From Candidatus Sumerlaeia bacterium (GTDB lineage: Bacteria > Sumerlaeota > Sumerlaeia > SLMS01 > JAHLLQ01), in the NCBI GenBank assembly GCA_028284075.1, contig JANQSL010000171.1, positions 35,335 to 99,334 on the forward strand: a stretch of DNA of 64,000 nt, written 5' to 3'. Below the pieces are notes generated by a model, which worked only from the letters and a program-made list of their open reading frames with translations, was not told the origin of the DNA and ran no database searches. The position numbers and the translations under genes are program-made. Below, one piece after another: positions 45,048 to 55,000 of the stretch; positions within the stretch are counted from its first letter, which is position 1; the number at the start of each line of letters is the position of its first letter.

Positions 45048-45668
45048 TCACCCCATTTTGAAAACTTTTCCCAGCTCTCCGTAGGACCCGGCACCGAGCC
45101 TTGCCAGAGGGTTAAGCTTCTCGGGATTGACGCGCTCATTTTCCATAACGGACTCGTTCGCATGGATCTTCAGCACTTCACCCAGGATCAATGTACTGCG
45201 AAACCGCCCGAGCTGAAGAGATTCATAAAGCCGGCATTCAAAATGCACTGGTGAAATCGCGAGGCGTGGCGGGCGCACGGCTTCGCTTGGGATTGTTTCC
45301 AGATCGAGGGCCTTCACTTCGCTGACGTCCGGAGGCATATCCTCGCCTGACCGGTTCACGGTCTCCGCCATTGGCACGGTGCATACATTGACAACGAACT
45401 CTCCCGTCTCGACGATGTTTCTCGCGGTATCCTTGAGCACCATGCCACGTTCCCCGGGACGGGCGCCGATACCCAAGATGATCAGCGGCGGCTCGGAGCA
45501 CACTGCATTGAAGTAGGAAAAAGGTGCCGCATTCAATACTTCACCCTCCGGATCGAGGGAGGTGACAAACGCGATGGGGCGCGGCACGACACACGCTGTC
45601 ATGAGAAAGTAGCGTTGCTTCACACTCAGATCGGACATGTTTTTTGTGACCCAGTTTTCGGCAGACAT
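45048..45668 (-). CDS. Flavin reductase-like (FMN-binding) protein
   Basis: 206 residues from ATG 45668 with AGGAA 8 bases upstream. Flavin-reductase-like split-barrel motifs: VVPRPIAFVTSLDPEGEVLN, APFSYFNAVCSEPPLIILGI, DTARNIVETGEFVVNV and HFECRLYESLQLG. Such proteins bind FMN and either supply reduced flavin to monooxygenases or act as small redox proteins; no partner oxygenase is adjacent. Convergent with the secreted glycosidase-like gene, and its 5' end overlaps the open frame of the divergent DA1-like gene by about 30 bp. Confidence 0.82.
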   Translation of the reverse strand: MSAENWVTKNMSDLSVKQRYFLMTACVVPRPIAFVTSLDPEGEVLNAAPFSYFNAVCSEPPLIILGIGARPGERGMVLKDTARNIVETGEFVVNVCTVPMAETVNRSGEDMPPDVSEVKALDLETIPSEAVRPPRLAISPVHFECRLYESLQLGRFRSTLILGEVLKIHANESVMENERVNPEKLNPLARLGAGSYGELGKVFKMG

Positions 45669-46932
45669 TGGCAGGTTCCTCCAGTATTTTGAGGTTTTCC
45701 CTGGCATCCCTCGCAGGGGGTGGTCAATCAGGTGCGTTCTGTCACTGGCGCTGCTGTCGCTATTTTCCGCGTCAGTCCTGCACGCTCAATACCTTGACTG
45801 CGACATCTGCCGACGGCCCATCAGTGGCCGCTACAACGTTTGGACTGATGGCAATGGTCGGAAGCATGACATTTGCCAATCCTGCGAGGCCCATGCACCG
45901 AGATGTGACCTGTGCGACATGCCGACGAAGAACCGTGCTGTCAGCAACGGCGATCACCTCTGCGACACTTGCAGCCGTGTTGCGGTTGGATGCTTTGTTT
46001 GCCGCGAGTTGATCCGTGGTGGCTATACAGAGTACAGGCTTGAAAACGGGGCTCGTCACCGTGTCTGCGGCGATTGCCGCAAGACAGCATCGAAGTGCGT
46101 GGCCTGCGAAACGCCCTTTGCCCCGCGGGAACTCAGCAAGGTGCGCGGTGAAGAGGAACTCTGGTGCAGGCACTGTCTTGCCGGCGCGACTCACTGTGAG
46201 CTTTGTCTGGATCCCGTTCATGGTACGGCCTATCGTCTTCAGTTTACTGACGGCGTGTGGTGCTCACAATGTTTCGAATCAACCGAGAAATGCTATTATT
46301 GTCAGCGGCCGATGCGAGAACGGGCCCGTGCCGCCCATGCGGGATACGGAATGTGCCGCAATTGTGCCGAAAGGGCTCTTTTCGGGAGCGAAACCTTTGT
46401 CGTCATCTCGCGGCAGATAAGGCCGTTTTTGGAGAATCTGCTTTCCCGTCCGTTAGAGATGCCGTCCGTGGAGGCTGTCACTCTCGGCCAGCTCAAGCAG
46501 GCCATGGCTTTGGCAAGCGAGGATGAGTCCCACGGTTTTCTGAGCCCGATCGTTCCAGAGGTAGCCCACGAACTGGGCCTTTTTATCGCGAGTGGTTCAT
46601 CACGCCGCGTTTTGATTCTCGATGGACTGCCGACAGACAGTGCGTGGGAGACCATTGCCCACGAACTTGCTCATGCCTGGCAGTTTCAGCATTATCCGCA
46701 GGCGACCGATCCTCTCATCGTCGAGGGTTTTGCACAGTGGGTTGCCGCGGAGATTTGCCGTCAAACGGACAAGCGCTCCGGTCTGGAGCGGCTCTATCGC
46801 CGAGGAGACGACTACGGCTTTGGGCTACGTCTGATCGACCGGGTCGAGGCGGAACTGGGCCGTGGCGCTGTTCTTAAAGTGTTGAACGACAATGCTTTTC
46901 CGCCCGGTTTCGGGCCTGCACGGGCTCCCTGA
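45637..46932 (+). CDS. DA1-like multi-zinc-finger metallopeptidase, exported
   Basis: 431 residues as drawn. The N-terminal 50 residues contain a signal-like segment (CVLSLALLSLFSASVLHAQ), so the protein is probably exported; ATG 45637 overlaps the divergent gene and the true start may lie a little downstream. Residues about 50-265 contain about nine CxxC/HxxC pairs arranged like LIM-type zinc fingers (CDICRRPI, CQSCEAHAPRCDLCDMP, CYYCQRPM). The C-terminus has a zinc-peptidase motif HELAHAW (His342-Glu343...His346) and a distal LIVEGFAQWVAAEI, the arrangement of plant DA1 peptidases. Bacterial DA1-like proteins have no assigned substrate. Confidence 0.8.
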   Translation: MFFVTQFSADIGRFLQYFEVFPGIPRRGWSIRCVLSLALLSLFSASVLHAQYLDCDICRRPISGRYNVWTDGNGRKHDICQSCEAHAPRCDLCDMPTKNRAVSNGDHLCDTCSRVAVGCFVCRELIRGGYTEYRLENGARHRVCGDCRKTASKCVACETPFAPRELSKVRGEEELWCRHCLAGATHCELCLDPVHGTAYRLQFTDGVWCSQCFESTEKCYYCQRPMRERARAAHAGYGMCRNCAERALFGSETFVVISRQIRPFLENLLSRPLEMPSVEAVTLGQLKQAMALASEDESHGFLSPIVPEVAHELGLFIASGSSRRVLILDGLPTDSAWETIAHELAHAWQFQHYPQATDPLIVEGFAQWVAAEICRQTDKRSGLERLYRRGDDYGFGLRLIDRVEAELGRGAVLKVLNDNAFPPGFGPARAP

Positions 46933-47038
46933 TAAAGGGCCTTCTGATTCGCATCGAAAAAGTGAATTTCGGGTTTGCATTCGAGGGGCGTTCTGAGTAG
47001 CCACTACCGCGTCTTTCGCAGCCGATCAGGCTGCCAGT

Positions 47039-47114
47039 GCCTCCTTAGCTCAATTGGTAGAGCAGCGGACTCTTAATCCGTTGGTTCTAGGTTCGAGTCC
47101 TAGAGGGGGTACCA
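47039..47114 (+). tRNA. tRNA-Lys (anticodon CTT)
   Basis: A full cloverleaf: acceptor GCCTCCT/AGGGGGT (two G-T pairs), D arm GCTC/GAGC, anticodon arm GCGGA/TCCGT with loop CTCTTAA (anticodon CTT at 47072-47074), 5-base variable loop, T arm CTAGG/CCTAG with loop TTCGAGT, discriminator A and encoded CCA (47112-47114). The integrase remnant starts 7 bp downstream on the opposite strand, so the 3' end of this gene is a probable integration site. Confidence 0.96.
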
Positions 47115-47120
47115 CTCATT

Positions 47121-47780
47121 TCAAACAACTTGCGCAATTCGCCGTTCAGGCTCCGATTGCCGAGGTTGCAAAAAGTTGTAAATTGCATCCTCCAACGGCC
47201 GGATCACCAACTGGCGAAACAGTGCAATTTGCTTCTCCAGTGCGCGTTCTTCGCCTGAGGTGTTCGAGGCTAGGCGCGGAACGTAGTGTCGATCTGTTAC
47301 GCTCTTTGGAGCATGGCCAATATACTGCTCCCAGACGGTTCCCTGAATTCCCTCAGCCGTGGCGAATGAGGGAAGACAGTTCCGGAGATCCTTCGGTGCC
47401 CAAGAGCAGGTCGGATTCCACGCGCGAAGCGCCTTACGCATCCGTGTGCTGTAGGATGTGAAGTCCGCGTATGGAAAGCCGCGTTCACCCACAACCACGA
47501 CGTCGGTCTCCTTTGCAGCACCTTCCTCTGCCCGGGATTTCGCACACAGCAATGCATCCTGCACCTTTTTGCAGATCGGTATGACCCGATTGCGGTACTC
47601 GTTTTTGACCTCGCCCGAGATCTCGACAAGACCGCGCTCCAGATCAACCCTGTCCCAGGTCAGGCGCAAAGCCTCCAGAAGCTGGAGACCGGCAGGCCCC
47701 CTTTCCTCAAACCTGTACGACCCCGCCTCCTTGACCGGCTCGGGAAGAACACTCCAGACAATATAAGATAGTGGCTTCAA
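47121..47780 (-). pseudogene. Truncated tyrosine recombinase (integrase) remnant
   Basis: About 219 residues read from a TTG; an upstream TGA in the same frame lies near 47802. Only the C-terminal catalytic half of an integrase is recognisable: LEALRLTWDRVDLERG, RNRVIPICKK, then PKDLRNCLPSFATAEGI (box II) and YIGHAPKSVTDRHYVPRL with the late His and nucleophile Tyr. The first catalytic Arg position reads AGLQLLEALRL, with no Arg at the expected place, and the DNA-binding N-terminus is absent. It points towards tRNA-Lys with 6 bp between them, a classic island edge, but looks inactive. Confidence 0.75.
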
Positions 47781-47934
47781 TCTACGGGAGAATCGAAATC
47801 AATCGTGGCAAACTAGAACACTTGATCCGTAAGCTTGAAATTGGGGTCGAAGAGTGAAACACCGGTTCATCATCACTGCGGCAATCCTCACGGCCTTGAT
47901 TCGAGGGAGGGTCACTGCCCCGGGGCGTTGAATC

Positions 47935-48096
47935 ATGATCGATCTCTCCGATCATCAGGGCTGGGTTGAAATCAGGGAAAATGGGATCATCACGAGTGAA
48001 TGGCGGCCCAGTGACGGAGAAGCCTTTCAGATTTTGACTGACCTTCTGGGAATCATTGGAACAGATTCCCTCAAATACACGAGACTGATCACCTGA
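47935..48096 (+). CDS. Small candidate ORF, 53 residues
   Basis: A 53-residue frame (MIDLSDHQGWVEIRENGIIT ... KYTRLIT) with protein-like composition but no convincing ribosome-binding site and no recognised family. It lies in the gene-poor stretch after the integrase remnant. Could be a chance frame or a remnant. Confidence 0.2.
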   Translation: MIDLSDHQGWVEIRENGIITSEWRPSDGEAFQILTDLLGIIGTDSLKYTRLIT

Positions 48097-48300
48097 CTTA
48101 TGGCGAAGAGATGTTCATGGAAAACGTTCAGAGAGAAGTGGCTGCCCTGTTCTCATTCCTGTCGATGAAGGTGAGCACCTGAGTCACGCCGTCCGGACCC
48201 GGAAGCGGATCATGGTTTCCGGCCACGGTAAAAGTACTTTCGCATTGGCGTAGGGGTCATCTAGCTATGATACAGCCCTGATGTTGCCACTACCCTTGGA

Positions 48301-48594
48301 ATGTTAGTTTTCCATATTCCTGGCCTTCCGGGGAACGTTTCCAATCGGCCGATTTCTGAGGGCGCCCTGTTGCCTAGGGAGCAGGCCGACGGATGGGTCA
48401 TCCGCAGGCTTGCGAGTTCGATTATGGAGCAGGAGGATATCTGCTTGATTGCAAAAACGAGTGCCATTGTTCGCGAAGGGTGTTGCATTGAGCAAAGTCT
48501 TCGGGATGCGGATTGTAAACCGAAATACAAATGCGATGGCATCGCATCACCCATGTATTTCTCCTTGACCATTCCATCAGAATCACAAGACTAG
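48301..48594 (+). CDS. Small candidate ORF, 97 residues
   Basis: A 97-residue frame from ATG 48301 with no clear ribosome-binding site. It contains six cysteines, several clustered (VREGCCIEQSLRDADCKPKY), but no known motif. Composition differs from the surrounding genes. Reported only because it is the longest plus-strand frame in this stretch. Confidence 0.2.
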   Translation: MLVFHIPGLPGNVSNRPISEGALLPREQADGWVIRRLASSIMEQEDICLIAKTSAIVREGCCIEQSLRDADCKPKYKCDGIASPMYFSLTIPSESQD

Positions 48595-48765
48595 CCTTCA
48601 ATCCGTCTACACTCGAAAACATGTCGGATGGAGGGAGTTGTTCAGGAGACGCAGGTATTGCCTGATGCTGCTCCTATATATAGGGCTTCATGAGCCGATG
48701 CCTTAAGCTGGTTTCGGCTCACAATCGGTACATTTTTTTGGCGACAACGTCATGAGGAGGGCACC

Positions 48766-48942
48766 GTGTTCCATCCCGAGGGTATTCCTTTGTCCAGAGC
48801 TCTCGTTCTTTCTTTTGGGAAAACTCCAGGTTTTGTCCTGCTGACTGCTCTTCCTGATAGTGGCCCATCCGGGTCACATCACGAAGTGCAGACCCGGTGC
48901 TTCAAGAGCGAAGGTTTGAGTAAGCGGACGGCGGTATGTTGA
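48766..48942 (+). CDS. Small candidate ORF with good ribosome site, 58 residues
   Basis: A GTG-initiated 58-codon frame preceded by AGGAGG with ideal spacing (48756-48761). The peptide (FHPEGIPLSRALVLSFGKTP...) has no signal peptide or recognised motif. It ends 106 bp before the start of the giant secreted protein and could be a leader peptide or chance. Confidence 0.2.
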   Translation: MFHPEGIPLSRALVLSFGKTPGFVLLTALPDSGPSGSHHEVQTRCFKSEGLSKRTAVC

Positions 48943-49048
48943 GGTGCGTGAACTCTCCGTGGAGCGGTTTGTTTTACTGGGAATCATCAGCCGGCAACCG
49001 AATTTGAATATGTCACCGTTTTCGACCGCATTTGAAGGGATCAGGGTA

Positions 49049-52000
49049 ATGAGATCATGTATTGTTTTCATTGGAAGGCATTTGGTGTCGGGACTGTTTT
49101 TCATCATGGCCGCCTCCGTGGCCATGGCAGGAGGAGCGGGCGATCCAGGGGTGTTTCAGTTCAGCGCGACGGAGTACTTTGCCTACGAATCCGCCGGTTC
49201 GGTAACCGTTACCGTGGAGCGCGTAGATGGCTTCGCGGAGGAAGTTGACATCGACTACGCGACGACTGATGGCACCGCCACGGCGGGCTCCGACTACACA
49301 GCGCAATCCGGAACGCTCTTCTTTCCGGAGATCATCGAGGATCCAATTCCAATCACAATTCCCATCACGAACGACACGACCGCGGAGCCGGTCGAGACAT
49401 TCACGATTTCCATTTCGAATCCGACCAGTGGTGCAACGCTTGGAAGCCCCGCAACGGCAACGGTTCATATCGTTTCGCCGGGGAGATACCTGACAGTCGA
49501 AAATAGGGAGAAGTACGCATATATCCTCAATGAGGACCTGGGGGCTACGGAATCTCCTCAGATCCACGACCTTGTCGCACTCAAATCTCCTGACTGTGCA
49601 GATCCGGCATCCTGTGACGACGAATGGTTCGCTGTCGTTGGACGCAAAGATGATGGTCCTTTCTTTGGGATCTATCGTGATACCGAAGTCGCGGCCAGCT
49701 TTGAGATCTATACTGATGGATTTGCAGGGCTCGTTGACGACAGTGATCCAGCGGTTGCCTATTCACAGTTCGCACCCAAGACAATTTCCTACGTCGGGGA
49801 TGGTCGCTTTGTTATCGCCGGAGCGTCGGAGCGATCCACCGCACCGACATCCCGGGTGATCGCCGTATCCTATCGCTACTCTTCGTCAGTTGTGACACGT
49901 GTTTCGACGATCGATTTGCTCGGTGTGAGCGTAACGGATCCAATCAGCGATTCTGTTGCCTTTGTGGCCGACCAGTCTTGGTTTGGTGACAATGTTTATG
50001 TCTCACATGGGACCCATGCCGGGTCCGCTTCCGCGCCCACTTCATCCACTTCGGGCTGGGCAAACAATATCAGCAAATTGACCGTCAGCGCAACGGATGG
50101 AACTCTCACGCTGTCCAATACTCTGCTCGGAAACACGGACCATGAAATTATCGATCTCGTGGCAAGCGTCGATCGGCTTTACCTGCTGACGGATCTCGTG
50201 GAGCCCGACAGCGTTACAACCCCCGATACAAACATCTTCCTCGATCGCTATCAGGCGAGCAACCTGTCCTTTCTGACTCGTTCGCCCATTACGGATCGAT
50301 CCATCTCCGGCGACAGACGACTGATCTCGACGGATACGGACATCGCAGATCGTGATGACGCGTCCATCACGCTGGACGGTGATTCACCCTTCGTCGCGTT
50401 TGCCGTACCTGTCGGAGTGGTTGCAGGCGATGACCTTTTGACAGTAACAGCTTCAGCGGACTGTGACCCTGATGGTGTATCAAGCGGTACCATTCCACTC
50501 AACGTCGATCCTGAATTCTACAGTACCTCCACTGACGAGGAATATCGAATCGTCGCTCTGAAACTTTGTCCTGACGATGGAAAAGCAGTTACAGGAAAGG
50601 GCATCCATCATCTGGTGTCTGACAAGTCGACAGCTCCACACCTGGTCGATGGCAGCATTCGCTTGGATTTGTTACCTTGGATCGATCCTGGCCTTTCAAT
50701 GTTTGGGCTGATTCTTCAGAATGGAAGCGATCACCCCCGACTCATCAACGTCGACTCCAGTGGTCTCGTCTTCGCCGAACGCACGCTCTATGGTTTCAAG
50801 ACCTATGGCGACGGAGCAGAGGGTGATCACGGAACGGTCAATCTTGCTCGAATACCGGGCTCAAAGACGATGTGGATTTCCGGCCTTGTGAATGGCACAG
50901 ACACCGATGATCCGGATGGAAGAGTTGCGACCGGGGAGAATGATTATTCACTCGGCAGCATGTTCTTTTCCGCAATCAACGATCTGCAGGATGGTGAGAC
51001 GGACGCCCCAGTGGGCGCGTCATTGCCCGACACTTATGGTCTGATCACCGTCCGTCCGTTGAACCTTCAATCCCCAAAGGTTTTGGAAAGACTTCCCGAC
51101 GGATCGGAGCAGGAGATCTTCATGTTGGGATCATACTGGGCTCGTTTTGATGCTTATTCAGACGTCCCTACGAATTTTGACGACCCCTGGATCGATCCGG
51201 ACGACGGTTTTTTCTACGAAGGCGGGCACTACCTTAACCTCCAGCGCGAGTTTCTGACCCGGCCTGAGTACGTGCAGTTGGCCAGTCCGGGTGACCTGAT
51301 CGGCAGGGTGGCGGACGGTTCCTGTGATGACCTGGACGGTGATGGATTCTGCGACGACGCCGAACCATGCGTGGATAACGATGGCGACGGATTCTGTGAT
51401 GAGGACGGTGCAGGGAACGGAATTCACGTCTCCGATACACTGGATGCGATGCTCGACGCCATGGAAGAACATGAGATGCGCGCAGTATACATCTTCTTCT
51501 CCATGATTGATCTCATCGACCGTGGCAATAATGATCTTAACCAGACCTACATGGAAGACATTTATGACTTTCTGCGGGAGCTTCAGGACCGGGCAAATTC
51601 AGAACCGGAGAAAGGAATTTACCTCTACGCCACGTTTGACCCGCTTGGACTTCCGTTCAAGGTCAACCCTGGAGGAGCGGCGGACTGGATTGTGACGGAC
51701 CCCGGCGGCTGGAAGACAATTGACCGGGGTCTCTGGCGTTCTGCGCCGTGGATGAGTGAGGATGCTGTCAATACATTCACAAAAGGATATTCCGCTCCAC
51801 TGGGAGGTTTCCCAAACCTTCTAACCCTGCAGAATTTTATCTGGATGTCAATAAACGATCAGATTGAGGTGAGCGAAGGCGGAACGGTCTCGGCGACGCT
51901 GGATCTTAGTGAAGGTATGGACACAACCACATTGGATTTTCTCACTGAAGCGACACTAAACAGCCTCTACTGTACTGAGTTCATAGCATGCAGAGATGAT

Positions 52001-55000
52001 CCCGGCTGTGATCCCTCCACCGTGGCTGTTCCAACGCTAAGCCCTGGTTTGAGAAGTGAAGCCGATCAGATTGTTCTAGGTGGTATGGAGCAACAGATTG
52101 AGCTATGGGAACTCTTCCTGGATGAACTGGGGTCCATCGCCCTTCAAAACGGTCGCCCGGAAGTTCTTGATCGGTTGATTCTCTCCGTGGGAAGTGAACC
52201 ACATTTTCAGGCGTACTTCACACCGTTCGCGTGTTATCCCTTCGGTCATATTACCGGGGAGTTGGTGGACAGCTGTGGCTCGACTGCCAACGATGACGTC
52301 ATCATTGATTACGGAGAATCTGTCCAGACGACCTTGCGGCTTACGGATAATCCTGCCGATACATTAAACGTTACGATAGGAGGAGACTCTCACGGGTCCC
52401 TCTCTGACCTTGTCAACAGGCAGATGCTGGCTGATGCGATAACCGTGCGCTGTATGAATGCAATTGGCGATGCAATCCACGCTTTTCAGTTCGAGGACCT
52501 GAACACCGGACTTCAATATCCCAATGAGCTCCTCGTGGGAACTTCCCTGATTACACCCACTCGACAGCTTCAGCTAATGAGTCTGTCTCGGACTTTGCCT
52601 GATCCTGCATCCCAGTATGATTTCCCCTTTGTATTGAGTTCGAGAATTGCAGATGGTACACTGCTTGTCGATAGTTTGAATGCACCCATGTACTCCCATT
52701 CACTTAATCGAACGAGTCTGGATTTCATCGGGCACAATCACAATACTCTGAGAAACCCGGGAAGAGGCGATAGTGGAGGGGTTCCGTTCGAATCTCTGGG
52801 TGTTCAGACGGCGCCTCCCCGTTTCGATAGTGCGGGAAACTCACGAGGTCTGAATGTGGCGGTTACAACAATTCCACCGGGCGGATACTTTATCAGTCAT
52901 GATCACCTCATTGATGGAGTACGCGACAATCAACTCGCGTCCTCCGGCGCCCTGGCGGCGCTGGGAGAAAAGCCCTTCTTCTCGGCTGAAATTGCAGTCT
53001 TTCCTCAACTCGCGGATCGCTTGATAGAGGAGGCACGAGCTCGCTCCACCGTTCTGAGTGAGCTGAATTGGGTCGTCGCCGATTATAGCGATCTGGATGA
53101 TGGTACATATGCAGCGGAGGACTTCAGTCATCTTCAGTCCAGCCTGTTCGATACATTGGGTTATTCCTACTTCACACGATGGGCATGGGACTTCGGCATG
53201 CACGCGAAAACTGAAGAGCGAAGAACATTGGAGTATGTTAAGGATAATCCAGGGAGCACCTTTGCATACGAGTTCATTTCCTCAATGCTTACAACCTCAC
53301 AAGGGGCGGTCTCCCCAGCTCTTCAGACGATGTCCATTGCGAATCGTGCAGGTGCCGGAGACGATGGCGCCGGAATTCTGGTATCTTCATGGCTCACGAA
53401 GGCCGACAATTTCCTGCACATCCTTGAGGATCACGATGATTGCGATCCGACCACAACGGACCCCGACCCCTCGCCGTTTACAGCCGACACTCCCATCACA
53501 ATTCACTTCTACCTGGCGACGGATCTGTTGACCGCGGGATCAAACGAATATGCAGCTCCTGTCTTTACCCTTGATGGAGTCATCATTGCAAACGACCCCT
53601 GGGTTCAGGTCACAGGCAATGAATGGGGAATCGCTGCATCCAAATTCATGCTCGGGGACAACCTGTCAGATAGTCTGACAGAATACGGAATCACGGCTGA
53701 CATCACCGACTTCGCGTTGCGGGTGGACCTTGGAACTCAAAAGGCGATTGTCCGGGCCTATCCGGTTCGAGACGAATCGAGTTTGCCGAACGCCGTCATG
53801 GGTTCCATCGAGCCTCAGACAGTTTATACCGGATTGACCGTTGCTTCGGCGAACGACGAGATCCGGATCTTGAATACCAATCCGCGCGGTGCCGGAGCGG
53901 CACGAATCCGGATTTCAGTTCAGGGTGGCGGCGAGAATGTCGCAACAGTCCGGGTTCCTCCCAAGACTGTTTTTCGATCTACAGTGGCAGCGCTGCTCCC
54001 AAGTATAACGGGTGCTGCAACGCTGGATCTGGAGTCTTACCGTGTTCTCCCCGAGTTGGTCAGCAATCAACCCGTCGCGGTCGATCAAAGTGGAGCCGCA
54101 ATCAGCAGTTGGCTGGTTGGTGATGAGTTGACCTATTTCCAGAACAATTATCCCATCAATCTGGAAGCGGTTCCAGTTACTGTCGATGTATTCTCCACCC
54201 CAAACGTTGACGAACTTCCAGGATCCAGGCCGGTGAATGCGACATTTGCAGAGAATGGGCAGACCTTCGGAGGAAGTATTGTGAGTGGCAGTGCCGTACT
54301 TGGTTTCGCAGACGATCTGGCGGATATTTCCGATGATACGGTTCAGGGCGAGGCTCCACCAGAGTGTCAGTTTGCCCCAAAGGAGGTCAGGTATTTTGCT
54401 ACTCACTTGGACCTTGGAGAAGCTGTTGTCTTTAGCGCAGTATCCGATCAATCGCTGTGCGTCTCGCTTGCCAAAAAGAACGGATTGGAATACAATTACC
54501 TCTTGGGAACACATGTCTATGGTACAGCAGTAGCAGAAGATGTTACGACCACCTGGATTGCGGACTCAGACAACACCGAGGTGGTCTGCATTCTTCAAAC
54601 CAATTCCTTGGACACAACATGGCAAGCCGAAGCAGTGGTGGTCAGGGTAGCGGACTTCTCCAATTCTCGTGTTTACCAGGGCTCACTCACAAGTCTCCAT
54701 ATCTCCTCATCGAATTCAACATCGCTCGGTGGCTGGAGAACGGAGGGATACCCCAAGACGCGAGAATGGTTGTGGGGAGGACGCAGCGACTACTATACTG
54801 GCTCGGTTCTCATAACGGGAGTGCAGGAATCTGTGGAGCTGAATATGGCAGGATCCGTCTATGGCTCCAATCTTGGTCTTCAATGGAGGGACGAAGCCGG
54901 GCTGGGTGGTGAGTGGCGCAATTCGACCTATGGGGATCCTAATGCATCCAACTTGACCAATTTGGTTTTTGCTGAACACCCAATGAGTCAGAATGATCAG

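Larger units (their letters stand above)
47781..49048. other. Gene-poor stretch with short candidate frames and relics
   Basis: No long gene is evident over about 1.27 kb. I see a 25-codon signal-peptide-like frame from GTG 47854 (MKHRFIITAAILTALI if read as a start), small frames listed separately, and a minus-strand stretch at about 48128-48247 that reads STFTVAGNHDPLPGPDGV, including the GNHD motif of metallophosphoesterases, but is short and bounded by stops. This resembles decayed DNA behind the integrase remnant. I see no repeats, CRISPR units or clear promoters. Confidence 0.5.

Noticed and set aside
47054..47461. Open frame starting inside tRNA-Lys (MVEQRTLNPLVLGSSPRGG...)
   Set aside because: Typical artefact of translating a tRNA; its first part is the tRNA itself and the rest is antisense to the integrase remnant.
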